Shown here: positions 11,278-23,529 of the stretch, piece after piece | Layout of the letters: every line of letters starts with the position of its first letter | Numbering within the stretch: position 1 is the stretch's first letter | Assembly: GCA_023213395.1 (NCBI GenBank) | Contig: CM041465.1 | Location: 4,464,001-4,528,000, forward strand | Source: Cycas panzhihuaensis | Taxonomy: Eukaryota; Cycadophyta | Direction: 5' to 3' | DNA length: 64,000 bases | The notes under the pieces: model-generated | Database searches by the model: none | What the model was told of the DNA's origin: nothing | What the model saw: the letters and a program-made list of their open reading frames with translations, nothing else | Program-made: the position numbers and the translations under genes

Positions 11278-12855
11278 CTACAACTCACTATCCAAGTTAG
11301 CTAAAGTTCTTAGAGTATATATATCTGAATATGTAAGTACAAGTTTGAATAAACGGTCCTTGGTCATTTTTCCTTTAGTAACGACATCTTTATTTCTCTT
11401 TTTATCTTTTATTACACACTCACCATTGTCAAAAATGACTTTGTAGTCCTGTCCCATTATCTGCCCTACTAATAATAAGTTTTTCCTTAGAGTTGGGACA
11501 TACAAGACATCATCTAAATATCTATATTCTCTTATATTTATTATTAAGGCTATATTGCCTCTACCAATTAATTCATGGGAGGTATTATCTCTAAACATAA
11601 TGGACCCTTTCCTATTTTCGTCCAAAGTATGAAACATGTGTTCTTTATGTGTCATATAAGTTGAACATCCTGAATTAATATACCAACTATCATCTTCTTC
11701 CTCCTTAGCAGTGAAGCTAGATAGAAACAACCTGTTATTGTCCTTTGACTTAGTTATATTATGGGCATGTCCTCTAGTGGGTGGTCCATGTTTTAAGATG
11801 CATTTATCTTTAGTATGGTCACTTCTATGGTAGTATGTATAATATAGGGGATCTCTCCTCTTATATATTAAGCTCCTACTTATTGGATGAGATCGATCAA
11901 TATTGGAGGATCTCCCCCTTTCTTCTTAAGGTTGAGGAGGGTTATCACTTGGTCTATTGTCATAGTATTTTTGATTAGATCTTGTGGATTGAGAGTTACC
12001 TTGATAATTGGGATAACAAGTATGACTTTCAAACTATCTTCTTTGGTTTGTATGCCTAGGAGGGTTCTCATTATATTGGTGTCCTCCTTGCTTCCTTTGA
12101 TGAGGGGCTTGATATTTGGGAGGATCTTACCTAGCTTCCTTTCTATGGTTCCTAACCCTTCTTCTTGGAGGTGATTCTTTAGACCTTGAAGTTTCTGCTT
12201 GTGAATTAGATTGGATACGAGCCTTTGTGGCAAAGGCATGTTTAAGTGACTCATTGGCATTTTGTTGTTCTTCTATGGACATGAGTATAGCACTAAGTTG
12301 TTCTACTTTTAATGTGCTTAGATCTTTTGATACACTTATACTAGTGGCAACCATTTTAAAATGTCCAACTGTAGTAACACATCTTAGGTTCTATTCAACT
12401 ACCCTTTGTTGTATTAGGGTATCTCCAAGAGACCTCATCTGTGTCACTATATCTTGTACTTTTATTATGAATTCTGTTACAAATTCTATGGGCAACATGC
12501 ACAAGTTTTCAAACTTGCTTCTAAGATTCTGAAGTTTGGAGGAGGCTACTCCTTTATATATTAACTGGAGTGTATCCCAAGCCTCCTTTGATTTGATGAA
12601 CTCACTAACACTAGGGAATACATGATCTTCAAGTGCATAAAAGATAAGTGCCAAGGATTTATTATCCTTCTTAATATTTTCCTTGTAGGTGGCATTCTCC
12701 ATATCAGTTGGATTTGGACCTAATTCATTATATCCTATTTTCACAATCTCCCATATTTTATTAACTATGAGTATGGGTTTCATTCTTATACTCTAATTTA
12801 AGAAATTATTCCTATCAAATTTTGGAATGATTATGTTATCAAAACTTAAAGCCAT
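11278..12855 (-). pseudogene. C2 gag-protease, proximal duplicate
   Basis: The ATG complementary to 12853-12855 starts a copia Gag. KEAWDTLQLIYKGVASSKL and later LPIEFVTEFIIKV mark the UBN2-type core. A decayed knuckle follows near 11800-11840 (HRSDHTKDKC, with Tyr or Thr at the two upstream Cys positions). The protease start DDSWYINSGCSTYM has Asn where the catalytic Asp of DSG is expected. The frame then runs through a 150-residue open piece to 11278. Stops near 12800, 12125 and 11928 are shared with the other duplicate. It lies directly upstream of integrase, so this is the copy joined to pol. Confidence 0.85.
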
Positions 12856-13164
12856 ATTGAACTAAGATTTTTGTTAAACAAAGGTGATAAATAAGGATGA
12901 AGTTTACAAAAGTTTTAAATTTGAATTTCAAAGAGGATTTGAATTTGAAGTTTGAAAGGGTTTTGAATTTGAAAATTTAAACCAAGTTTAAATGACCCAA
13001 GCTTTACTCAAAGTTTGAAAAGTGAACTAGTACTTAATAAGGCTACTAGGCTCTAAATTTAAGGTTCTCCTAAGGAAACCTTTGGTTGTTATCTTATCTA
13101 GTGATGCCTACCCGCAGATGAGAAAACAGGGATCCAATATACTAGTGCGTAAGCTCAAGGCTCC
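11555..13164 (-). repeat. 1.6-kb internal tandem repeat, unit 2
   Basis: This segment is repeated at 13165-14785 with about 93% identity by eye. It covers the start of gag, the knuckle and the protease start plus about 300 bases upstream of the gag ATG. The junction near 13165 has the short homology CCTC. See the duplication finding. Confidence 0.85.
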
Positions 13165-14468
13165 ATATTACCTCTACTAATTGATTCATGGGAGGTATTA
13201 TCTCCAAACATAATGAACCTTTTCCTATTTTCATCTAAAGTACGAAACAAGTGTTCTTTGTGTGTCATATAAGATGAACATCCTAAATTAATGTACCAAC
13301 TATCATCTTCTTCCTCCTTAGCAGTGAATCTAGACAGAAACAACCTGTTATTGTCCTTTGACTTAGTTATATTATAAGCATTTCCTCTAGTGGGCGGTCC
13401 ATGTTTTGAGAAGCATTTATCTTTACTATGGTCATTTCTATGGTAATATGTATAATATAGGGGATCTCTCCTCTTATATCTTAAACTCCTGCTTCTTGGA
13501 TGAGATCGATCAATACTGGAGGATCTCCCCCTTTCTTCCTAAGGTTGAGGAGGGTTGTCTCTTGGTCTATTGTCATAGTATTCTTGATTAGATATTGAGG
13601 ATTGAGGGTTACCTTGATAATTAGGATAATAAGTATGATCTTCAAACTATATTCTTTGGTTTGTATGCCTAGGAGGGTTCTCATTCTATTGGTGTCCCCC
13701 TTGCCTCCTTTGATGAGGGGCTTGATATTTGGGAGGATCTTACCTAGCTTCCTTTCTAGGGTTCCTAACCCTTCTTCTTGGAGGTGATTCTTTGGACCTT
13801 GAAGGTTCTACTTGAAAATTGGATTAAATATGAGCCTTTGTGGCAAATGCATGTTCAAGTGACTCATTGGCATTTTGTTGTTCTTCTATGGACATGAGCA
13901 TAGCAATAAGTTATTCTACTTTTAATGTACTTAGACATTTTGATACACTTATACTAGTGGCAACCATTTTAAAATATCTAACTACATCAATATATCTTAG
14001 GTTCCATTCAACTACCCTTTGTTCTGTTAGGGTATCTCTAAGAGACCTCATTTATGTCACTATATCTTATACTTTTGTCATGAATTCTATTACAAATTCT
14101 ATGGGTAACGTGCACAAGTTTTCAAACTTGCTTCTAAGATTCTGAAGTTTGGAAAAGGCTACTCCTTTATATATTAAATGGAGTGTATCCCAAGCCTCCT
14201 TTAATTTGAAGAACTCACTAACACTAGGGAATATATGATCTTCAAGTGCATAAAAGATAAGTGCCAAGTCTTCGTTATCCTTCTTAACATTTTCCTTGTA
14301 GGCGGAATTCTTTGCATCAGTTAGATTTGGACCTAATTCATTATATCCTATTTTCACAATCTCCCATAATTCATTAGCTATAAGGATGGGTCTCCTCCTC
14401 TTACTCTAATTTAAGAAATTATTCCTATCAAATTTTAGAATGATTATGTTATCGAAACTTGAGGCCAT
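13155..14468 (-). pseudogene. C2 gag-protease, distal duplicate
   Basis: A second, truncated copy of the gag-protease start. The ATG is complementary to 14466-14468. KEAWDTLHLIYKGVAFSKL marks the Gag core, HRNDHSKDKC the broken knuckle, and DDSWYINLGCSSYM the protease start, again with Asn for the catalytic Asp. It ends abruptly after GDNTSHESISRGNM at the duplication junction, so no integrase follows. It shares at least three stops with the other copy and has extra stops of its own, so it gained further damage after the duplication. Confidence 0.85.
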
Positions 14469-14785
14469 GTTGAACTAAGATTTTTGTTGAACAAAGGTGA
14501 CAAATAAGGATGAAGTTTACAAATGTTTTAAATTTAAATTTTAAAAAGGATTTGAATTTGAAGTTTGAAAGGGTTTTGAACTTGAAAATTTAAACCAAGT
14601 TTAAATGACCCAAGCTTTACTCAAAGTTTGAAAAGTGAACTAGTACCTAATAAGGCTACTAGGCTCTAAATTTAGGATTCTCTTGGGGAAACCTTTGGTT
14701 ACTATCTTATCTAGTGATACGTACCTGCAGATGGAAAAATAGGGACCTAATATACTAGTACGTGAGCTCAAGGCTCTATATACCT
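13165..14785 (-). repeat. 1.6-kb internal tandem repeat, unit 1
   Basis: Partner of 11555-13164. In element orientation this unit comes first, nearer the 5' LTR. Its right edge (GCTCTATATACCTC) and the left edge of unit 2 (TATTGCCTCTACC) recombine to give the observed junction. Confidence 0.8.
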
Positions 14786-16853
14786 CAATATGCAAGCTAC
14801 TAAGAAGGTTTTTACACCCCCTTGAATTGTAGACCCACCTACGCCAGACTTATGCCTAGCGATAGATATAGTGGTGAAGGTTTCTCAAACCAAGACACTT
14901 ACCTTCTCCAAGTCTAGCCTTGGTCTCCAAACACCAAATAAGGAAAATGCTCTACACCTCAACGTACCACTGAATACACTTGATAGATAATAGCTATCAT
15001 CATCTAATATAAGTAAGCCAACTAACATGTGCAAGGTGGTAACTTCAAGGGTCCTAATTGTTCCCCTTGCAAGGTTGAAAAATAAGGTTGTTCAATTCGA
15101 GATTTATCTTTTTAATGTGATAATAAATGAATTAATGCTTGTGGTCTTACTTAAAGTTTTGAAAAGTTCCTTTTATACAAAAAAATAACTAAAGAGATAG
15201 ACAATATCCACTAAGTAAGAATGAACAAATGATATAATAAATTTTTCAAAAGAATATACAAGCAATAACCTTTCTTACAAATCAAATAAGGCTTTAACCA
15301 TGCAAATTTAAAATATAACTACCCTTAATGATAAAAATATAGAAAATTAATGGGATTATTTAACTAAGCTTAAATTTTCAAAGTTTAGAAGTAGCTTAAG
15401 TAAAAAGGGAATGCCCTTTATCAATGCAAAAAATGAGTAGTTATTCTTTTGAAAATAGTAAAACAATAGAAAATTGAAGTGCAACTTTTACTTTTGATGA
15501 TAGAAATACTTGAAAAATAACAAATTTCTTCTAGGAAATATAGAAAAATGAATAACTAGAATACAAAAATATACCTATTTAATTAGATAGTTCCTCTTAG
15601 CTTGAAGTATTAAAAAACTAACTTCTTGCTGTAAAAAAAAACTTGAAAATACAAACAAGGAATAATTAAAGCTCTAAAAATAAGTTGTCAGTAATCAATA
15701 AATTATATGTAACCTTTTGAGATCCTGTAATGCATGAGAAGTTATAGAATGATGCTAATAAGGACTAAATAAGGAGCTAAAAATAACTTACTTTAAATAC
15801 CTACTAAATAAACTTAGAATTAAGTGAATCTTATCTTAAACTGAAGAGTATCAAATTTACTTTCTGGGAGATTCAACCATTTAGAAAACTAATTTATGTA
15901 GCTTAATATTTTAAAAAATAAGTTCAAAGATCCATTTTTAGGCTTGAATAGGAGCTATAAGACTAAAATATTATAAAAACAGATTATAACCTTATAAAAA
16001 ATATAAAAAAGACTCACTTACAAATAGAAAACCTTTTAATGTGATTTATTCCAAAAAAACTTAAAGAAAACACTTCAAAAAATGTTGATTAGTGAATAAT
16101 TAGGCTTGATTTAATACCTTAACTTTACTAGCCTATAATATCTATAAAAAAACTTCAAATCACTTAAAAGATTATATTAGCATGAATAGAGATGAATCAA
16201 CTTTCTAACAATGCTCACAGTTGAGAAAATAGATATCAAACGAGGAAGTTATAGTAAAATTAGTGAAGTGACGTCTTTATGTTTAATAAACTAGAAACTG
16301 AAGAATGAGGTGACTTTAAACTATTAAAAACTAATCAAAACAACTCCAAAATTGAAAAATGACCAGTCTACAGTGAAGCTTATGAAGTTACGATCACAGT
16401 GAGACTAGTTTCGTTAAAATCCAGTACTCCAGTGAGAAGTTAGGGATGAAAATATGCCAATTACCCCTTTGGAACAAAATAAATTAAAAAAATATAAAAT
16501 AAAAGTTTTATAAAGTTGATTATCCCCTTTAAAAAAACTCTTTATAGTCACATGGAAGAGCATAGGGCTGGGGGCTAAAGCCTATATGGGGCTAAGCTCT
16601 TACCAAAGGATTTGAAACATTATAAAAAGTAATTAAATTTCTTTATAACTGTTATCAAAGATAATATAAAATAAGGTATTATAAAATTGATTTTTTTTAA
16701 AAAATGATAGACAACGACCTATGTAGCGACTTTGGAGCTTAAATAGAGGTGAAAATATAATCAAAACAATCAATTTTCTCTTATTTTGAGGTGCATATAG
16801 GGATGCTTCAGTCCACCACATGGATTAGTCCAAAAGTCAATCTAAAAACAATG

Positions 16854-16876
16854 ATATATATATATATATATATATA
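16854..16876. repeat. TA microsatellite
   Basis: A run of alternating A and T within the C2 leader. Confidence 0.95.
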
Positions 16877-17011
16877 ATATAAAAAAAGGAAGGAGGAACG
16901 TTAAACGGTAGGTGAATAGAACAGAGATAGGATTCTAGAAAACCCGATCAAGAAATCTATGATCTTCTATAGTGAGAGGGAGCACCTTGATCCACCAAGT
17001 TGATCAAACAA

Positions 17012-17013
<2 letters not shown>

Positions 17014-17086
<73 letters not shown>
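17014..17086. repeat. TA microsatellite, 73 bases
   Basis: An uninterrupted alternating AT run in the C2 leader. The Tyr-Ile open frames on the minus strand are artefacts of it. Confidence 0.97.
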
Positions 17087-17089
<3 letters not shown>

Positions 17090-17794
17090 GAAAAAAGGTA
17101 TTGAATGATTGCATGGTGGAGAATGACGAACAGAGTGAGCATAAATAGAGATGAAAGCTTAATTTTATTACTAATTTCCACTTGGGTGATTTCATAGAGA
17201 ATGCCCAAGCAGGGTAGACTTAATCCTAGAAAAAGAATTTCAAAAAATACTTTGTATAAAAAAAAAATCAATGAAAATAGTAAAGGATGATGGCATGGAG
17301 ACTCTTCTGATTAGATCTTTCTATAGAATGTATGGTTTATGACCAAACTTTAGGAGTAGTTGGGTATCGTGGATAGCAAGGCACTAGCAAATTCGTGTGC
17401 CAAATGGATGCTTATAGGATGAGAATGAAGTAGTGGAGTGAAACATGTTACAAAAATAAACTGTGACTCAAAGAGAGATATCTCTCAGTATAAGTAACGA
17501 AAACACAAACCACTTTCACTATTAGCTAGAGGATTCAATTCTAATCAAAATAAGCAGTCATATGATATACTTTTGATCAATGATTGAGAAGCTAGAATCA
17601 ACCAAAATCAAGTGGACGATACAGGTATAACGTATGAATATATATAAAAGAAAAATAAATAATATAAATAATGATTTTATAAGGTTAAGCTTTAATAAAT
17701 CGTGATATTATATACATACCAAAGTATATGGAAGATGAGTCGTAAATCTCATATAAACTTCCCAAAATTCAACTGAATACATATCAACCAAGTC

Positions 17795-17806
17795 ACTCTG
17801 ATACCA
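17795..17806 (-). promoter_or_regulatory. Primer-binding site of C2 (tRNA-iMet type)
   Basis: The minus strand reads TGGTATCAGAGT, eleven of twelve matches to the initiator tRNA-Met primer site, two bases inside the right LTR. It fixes C2 on the minus strand. Confidence 0.88.
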
Positions 17807-17808
17807 AA

Positions 17809-18170
17809 TGAAGGATATAGAGGTGCAGAGCATGACTACAATGGTGAGTTTATGATGCTTGAGTTAACATATTCTTCTAAATCATTGGTGGTATTAAAAA
17901 ACTCCAAGGAGGTATTCCCACTCCATTTATAGGAAATTTTAGGGAGCCAGCAAGCACCTCAACCTGACCTACATGTTATCCAATAATATCTAAATAAATA
18001 TTAAAAATGTAATTAAAAAATATAAACACATACCTTAAGAGTACTGGATCGGCATTTGGAGGCTCTAGGTGGCTTGATATGCAGCTCTAGGTGCCTTAGG
18101 GAGCCCCAAAGGTGGCTTTGAGAGGCCTTAGGTGCACATCTCCTTAGGAACATTGGGGATTATCCCAACA
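17809..18170 (-). repeat. 5' LTR of C2
   Basis: Starts TGAAGG and ends CCAACA; matches 8264-8626. It lies between the primer-binding site and the AAAGT duplication, so it is the 5' LTR. Confidence 0.9.
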
Positions 18171-18175
18171 AAAGT
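18171..18175. repeat. Target-site duplication of C2, right
   Basis: AAAGT, identical to 8259-8263. Confidence 0.85.
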
Positions 18176-18710
18176 TAAGGGTTTTACCTTATAATCTATT
18201 ACAAGGACAACTTTATAGGACAAGTTATGATAGTGTCATATTAAAGTACCCTGTAACCAAAGAAGCTTAGGTAGTCTTGGATGAATTTCATACAAGGTTA
18301 TATGGGGGCTATTTTAGAATTAAAATAATTTTCCACTAGATCTTAAGAGCAAGGTAATTTTTAGAACCACATTCAGAGACACCTTTTAGAAAGCAAGGAG
18401 TTTCTTAACCTATTAGAAGTTTGTGGGAAAGGAGGCTAGTTATCATACCTTTAGAATCAATTTATATAGATTAATCATTTGAAAAATAGTATCGGGCTTT
18501 ATTAGACCAATCAACCCACTTCTAAATAAAGGATATACATTTATCTTGAAATCCATAAAATATTTCACCAATCAATCCTACCTAGGTTTGGGATTCCTAC
18601 CAATTTAATATGAACTAATGATTCATCCTTTATATCAATTGAGATGATAGAACCATACTCTAATTACTACCCTCAAAGTCATATATTAGCAATAAATTAG
18701 TAATAGATTG
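18176..18710 (+). pseudogene. T-A integrase remnant, beyond C2
   Basis: The reading resumes exactly where T-A was cut: YRTSYDSVILKYPVTKEA, then VVLDEFHTRLYGGYF with the zinc-finger His, then the stretch leading to GPINPLLNKGYTFIL-like text of the catalytic core and, near 18680, SNYYPQSH, the region just before the third acidic residue of the DDE core. The order matches the Tat integrase: HHCC finger, then D, D, E. Many stops and frameshifts are present. The copy ends in a degenerate tandem repeat; no integrase C-terminus or 3' LTR is seen. Confidence 0.7.
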
Positions 18711-18802
18711 GTTTAAACTAATTGACTAGCAATAGAATAGTAATATATTAGGTTAAACTATAGATTAGTACTAGATTGGGTTAAACTAGTTGACCCACTC
18801 AA
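18693..18802. repeat. Degenerate short tandem repeat
   Basis: Three imperfect units built on TAGTAATAGATTGGGTTAAA, each about 35-45 bases with variable spacers. They lie at the ruined end of the T-A integrase. Confidence 0.7.
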
Positions 18803-19400
18803 AATCCCACTCACCAAATCTCTCAATAGATTTAGTAAGTGGGTTTTGTGTGGATTAATTAGTTTAACATTAAACATTATATATATGAATAATTATATAT
18901 TCCAACACTCCTCCTTAATGTTTAATATTTTCATATCTATGAGAACTTATAATTTTTAACCTATATAAAAAATCTATATTAAGTTATATTATGTTGTATC
19001 ACTTATAACTTATAAATCTGTTAAATATCATACTTATTTCTTACAAGCATTACCCTATAAAACCTGTAATCAACATATATAGTCATTTGTGATCATTAGT
19101 GACTAACTATGAATAACCAACCTATAAGTATATGTACAACCATCATCAATCACTAACATCAACTAATATATATGACTTTTGTTGTCATGTCTATATGAAG
19201 TATTTTTCTAAACATCTTTATATCTTTACCTTAAAGTTGCAATAAATGTCATTTGTTAACTAGTCATCTCATAAACAAAAAAATGATTACTAATGTCCAC
19301 ATAAAATGAAAACCATCTACCAAAATGCATGGGTAACCAACCAAGATTACTCTTATTAAAGGTACTTAAGACTATTCAGGAATATGAAATCACATAGGTA
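18803..19400 (-). mobile_element. Copia remnant C3, LTR end and 3' internal stub
   Basis: At 18902-18907 the plus strand reads CCAACA followed by CTCCTCCTT. This is the junction of a 3' LTR and its polypurine tract seen for the other minus-strand copias here. The LTR start is not identified. The 490 bases to the right hold no readable protein, so only the very end of the element remains before C4 begins. Confidence 0.45.
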
Positions 19401-19839
19401 TGTTCCCATCTGTAGAATCTTTAACCATACATAGTAAGCAAATAAGAATACACACAGAAAATAGATGCACATTATATAGGATTTATGTGGAAAAATCCTT
19501 TTGGGAAAAAAACCTACCACAAAAGGATCCTTTATAGATTACATAATTACTTAATACGTTGAATATATAATGGCTCAAGGCTTTTATACTCTTCCAAGAA
19601 GTGTCATTCGACTAGGGTTTTGACCCTTTGAATGACTCATACCTTTTTGCTTAATCACCTTAGTTAAACCATATTAACATTAATCTATGGCTTAACAAAC
19701 AACTGCCATGTTAATATCCCCTTTAATGTGAATGTGGAGAGCCTACAAACTACAACAATTGTGTTATCATGAAGGTTGGGACTATCTTGTAGCTTCTTTA
19801 TACTTGTCGATACATACTCCTTCAAAGATAAGATTGGTC

Positions 19840-20772
19840 AGTCCTAATATAGTATGCATCTTCATGAATTAATTTTTAGTGAGTGGCTTAGTAAACACAT
19901 TTGAAAGCTAGAATTTACTTGGATAATAATCAACTTGTAACTTCCTTAACTTGATATGTTTATGGATGTAACGATGTTAAATCTTGATATGCTTTATACA
20001 CATATAAAAATCTAGATTCTTTGATAGATTAATGGTACTCTAATTATCAACAAAGATAATTGGATGTCCATTTGAAGCACTAAGAAACTCTAACAGACCT
20101 TGTAACTATATAGATTCCTTTGCATTAGCACTGAGTCCTTGATATTTAACCTATATAGAAGATAGCACCACTATCTATTGCTTCTTTGATTGCCATGAAA
20201 TAAATCCATTACCAACACCTAACCGGTATCCAACAGTGGACTTCTGATTGTTAGAGTATCCTCCCCAATCAGGATCTATGTATCCATGTAATTTTATCTC
20301 TTTATCTTAATGGTATTTGAGATTAAGATTGATTATCCCCTTCAGGTACTTCAGAAATTTGCTTTGCTATAACTAAATGAGGCTCTTGAGGATTCTGCAC
20401 ATAGTGGAAAACCAATCCAATAGCATAAGTGATATCTAATCTGGTATGAGTGAAGTAGATTAGACTCCTTCCTAACTGGTGATATTTCATGCCATCTATA
20501 GAGGGTTTGGCTATATCCTTCTATAACCTTATGCCCTTTACATATGGTGTTGTAATAGGTTTGTAGTTTTTCATCCCAAACTTATCCAAGAGGCTCTTTA
20601 CATACTGTGAATACAACAACATGATATAATCATCCATCTACTTGATCTGAATTCCAAGAGATAGTGACATCTCTTAAGATCTATCATGTCAAACAAAGCT
20701 CCCAAATTAGACTTGACTTCAGTAATAGCCTTTCCATAGTTACCACTAATGATTAAATCATCCATTGGCATC
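19840..20772 (-). pseudogene. C4 RT C-terminus and RNase H
   Basis: In element order: MDDLIISGNYGKAITEVK at the very edge (the DD of the RT catalytic box, with the preceding residues altered at the T-B insertion point), SNLGALFDMIDL, then GYIDPDWGGYSNNQKSTVGY and GLLEFLSASNGHPIIFVDN of the copia RNase H, then NVFTKPLTKN at its end. Stops occur throughout. Having the break exactly at the RT active-site motif is chance. Confidence 0.75.
20768..20772. repeat. Probable target-site duplication of T-B, left
   Basis: GCATC before the LTR start; 37784-37788 reads ACATC, four of five matching. Confidence 0.55.
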
Positions 20773-21290
20773 TGTTTCCCGGCTACTGGGAATGGATACG
20801 GATAGGTCGACTCAGGTAAGCTCAGGTATGCTTCTCCCTTTTCACTTGTATTATTTCATCAGAAAGGTTGACAGAAGTGTTACCTCTCTCCATGACTGCT
20901 GACTTCATTTGCATGATTACTTTGTATTTGTTGCCTGTTCATGCTGCCTGTCATATCGTGAGCCTATGACGACCCAACGGGACCTACCTTTCTACAAGGT
21001 AGGCATCCCCATAGCACTTTATGACCTCTGCGTTGTCTCCACACCGTCTCAAGTTTCTGCTAGACTGTATGACCCGTTCATGCGTCGACCTTGAGTTCCT
21101 AGCACCTCATTTCTGGGACCTTTTGCCCGTTGATGTTTACTTACCTCTGTCCATGTGCATTTTGGATTATCTCAGCCACCTAGATAGGAGGGCCAGCCCC
21201 TCCCAAGCCTGCCACATCACCTCCCAAAGCTCCCGGAACCCAGAATTCTGCCATTCTAGTTTTCTGGTCCTGCACTGCTACAAACTTAAC

Positions 21291-21328
21291 AGTACCGCGA
21301 AGTTTACCACAGTATCGTGAAGTTTGCC
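21291..21328 (+). promoter_or_regulatory. Twin 20-base repeats in the T-B LTR
   Basis: AGTACCGCGAAGTTTACC at 21291 and AGTATCGTGAAGTTTGCC at 21311 are spaced 20 bases apart. The other LTR has the same pair at 35535 and 35555. They lie about 125-160 bases upstream of the TATA-like box, a position suited to promoter elements. A near-identical copy lies in reverse orientation at 33096-33110, upstream of the antisense gene. Confidence 0.55.
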
Positions 21329-21451
21329 GCGGTGTGACTGTTGTCAGTTGTTTTTAAAAATCTGTCGTGACAATTCTCACATTTCTTGCATAATTGCCAC
21401 GTGGTCTCGTATCCACCTCAGCCCTATTCACTCACTTAGGACTAGGATGGG

Positions 21452-21460
21452 TATAAGTAT
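21452..21460 (+). promoter_or_regulatory. TATA-like box in T-B 5' LTR
   Basis: TATAAGTAT, conserved at 35707-35715 in the 3' LTR. It marks the likely U3 promoter; transcription would begin about 30 bases downstream. Confidence 0.6.
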
Positions 21461-23529
21461 CAAAACCCTCATCATTTTGACTCTTAGCTCACTTTTTGCT
21501 CTTCAACACAACTGTTCTTGCTACAACTCCTGCTCTTCTTCTCTTTCTGTTATAGGTGTACTTGCAGGCCTGCATTTCCTGCAACTCCAGGCTAGGATCC
21601 ACCTGCAACTACCTTCTTCCACAGTGGGAAGACTCTCTCCAAGTTTTATCAAGCAATTTTGGTGTTCTTCTCCAACTCGCCCAACAAGTGTCTCCTTAAG
21701 CTATCTATTGGGATTTCTCCTACAAACCCTTGCAGGGATCCTCTTCTCCGCTAGTAGAAGGGCCAGACTTGCCCTATACCAGCCTAACAAGTCTTCCAAA
21801 CCCCTTTTCTCTAGATTTATGGTAAGTTATCTCCATATTGGACCTATTTCTTACCTTGTTTGTCTATTTCCTTCAGGTTTTGACCATAGTAAAGCTTGTT
21901 TTTTCAGTAAGTTTGGCTTGTTGCTCATGGGTTCTACTTTCCCTCCACTAGTTTTCCTTAAGGAAGCAGCAAGAGAAGAGTCACAAGGTTGTGTGAAGAG
22001 AGTAAGGTGGGGCAGCCCCCCTTTTCAGTCCTTCTCTCCAAGGGTAACCCCTTCCCACATTCTCTTCTCTTGCTCCATGCTCTTCTTGGGATTATTAGGA
22101 GTGATTGAGCCCTAGGCTTGCGCTGGATCATCAGCATATGCAACCCCTTACTACACTGATTCCATGCCTGCTCACCTCCTATTTGGACCCCTATAGCGTC
22201 CCTTGTGTTGTTGGGTACCCCTTGATACCATTGGTAAGGGTTTATACACCAGATTGCTGCCCATAGCAACTCTGTGTCTTGCATATTTCCCAATGCTTTG
22301 TTACCCTTTTCTTGGCTCTCCTTGGTTGTCCTTAGTTGCCTTTATCATCACCTGCTATGCTTAGGAGTTGTGTGGAGAACCCAGTGGAGGGTTGGCCATC
22401 CTGAGGCTTCCCTTGCCACATATTTGTTTGATGTTTGTCCTTGCTTGAGAGAGGGTTTTAGAGCTTGTTGTAGTAATTGTTTTTGCTAACACTTTAACAC
22501 AAATATCACATATATACTTGCATATACATAGTTTATCTTTTGCAGCCCCCTTCTTGGAAGGGATAAATCCATGCATGTGCATGTTGTCGTGGTGCTTTCA
22601 TAAAGGTATAAAGCATTCAGATATGGGTAAGGTCTATCGCTTTGTTTCTTTGCTTTCGCTTCTTTCCTTTTCGCTTCCTTTTCATAAAGGGGAAGGTAAG
22701 GAAGCCCATGTCATACACATCAAGACTTGGTCACACCTCTTTGGATTGATGTGGGGATGTACATCACGCGTGGGTGAGGTCCTCTATTAGCCACTACATC
22801 TTTCGAGTACGTGCATCCTCCCTTTAACCCTCGCTTTCCATTTCTTACTTTTATTTAGGATCTATATGTTAGTTAAGTAGGTTACACATAAAAGTGAAAG
22901 GGGAAACAATATTTTTTATTTACGTTTGTATATTTGCATATCGCGCATTTGACCCTCATAGGAAAAGGACCTATAGGAAACTTACCCTTTCCTTTTCCTT
23001 TGCTTATAAAGCCTAGTTTGCCCACCCGGTTTATTCCCACTTGGCATTGTTTGCTTACATACGTGACACCTATTCCTGTTTCCTTTTCAGATCAGTAGGG
23101 GAAACTTTGGTTTAGTTGTCCTGTTCTCATTTCTCTCTCTCCCTCTTGGCCTTATTTGCTTGGTCAAATAACCAAGAGGAACCCAGTCTCATCTTAGGCT
23201 ATCGCCTACTTTGTCCCCGCTCGTTTCCCTCCATCATAGGGAAACCCTTAAGGACTCCTCTCTTCCCCTTTTGGCCATCCAAGGGTGGGAGGATCTTCCT
23301 CTCGAGCTTATCCAGACTCCCTTTCTTTTTTCCCTCTTTCTCTTTGGGATAGAGGACCACCCTAAGGTAATTGGGTATCATCCTCTAGTCCCGAAATCAC
23401 GCTATGGTGCATGGGGCACCCTGTATGTTACTTACTTCGCTTATAGGTTTTCACCCGCACCCTTGATAGCACCATCGACCATCATCATTCCTACCGAGCT
23501 AGGTGACTATCTCGTAGACGCGCATCCAC

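Larger units (their letters stand above)
14786..17794 (-). other. Long leader of C2
   Basis: Three kilobases between the 5' LTR and the first gag copy. No protein fragment is recognised. It holds two TA microsatellites (16854-16876 and 17014-17086) and is otherwise A-rich. Leaders this long are unusual for copia elements, so an unrecognised eroded insertion here is possible. Confidence 0.5.
8264..18170 (-). mobile_element. Copia element C2, inserted in T-A
   Basis: A 9.9-kb minus-strand copia with 362-363-bp LTRs, an initiator-Met primer-binding site next to the right LTR and an exact AAAGT duplication. In element order it has a 3-kb leader with TA microsatellites, two tandem copies of a gag-protease segment, integrase, RT and RNase H. 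LTR differences by eye are about one in eight bases in the part compared, so the insertion is old. Every coding block carries stops or frameshifts. Confidence 0.9.
19401..20772 (-). mobile_element. Copia remnant C4, truncated by T-B
   Basis: A probable 3' LTR at 19401-19716 (TGTT...TTAATA, next to the polypurine complement TCCCCTTT) is followed by the 3' end of pol on the minus strand. The element stops at 20772, where T-B begins. The rest of C4 is not found on the far side of T-B. Only the end at 19716 is well supported; the LTR start is tentative. Confidence 0.6.
20773..23528 (+). repeat. 5' LTR of T-B (2756 bp)
   Basis: Starts TGTTTCCC and ends ATCCA; it aligns along its length with 35016-37783. 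It is directly followed by the primer-binding site. It carries a TATA-like box at 21452 and a pair of short direct repeats 150 bases upstream of that. Open frames inside it, including one of 263 codons, are broken in the other LTR and are not treated as genes. Confidence 0.92.

Noticed and set aside
16957-17271. Open frames of repeated Tyr-Ile on the minus strand
   Set aside because: They are translations of the TA microsatellite at 17014-17086; no start context, homology or conservation.
21324-22115. 263-codon plus-strand frame in the T-B 5' LTR
   Set aside because: The matching part of the 3' LTR is broken into three frames by stops and shifts, and no domain is recognisable; it lies in LTR transcript territory downstream of the TATA-like box.
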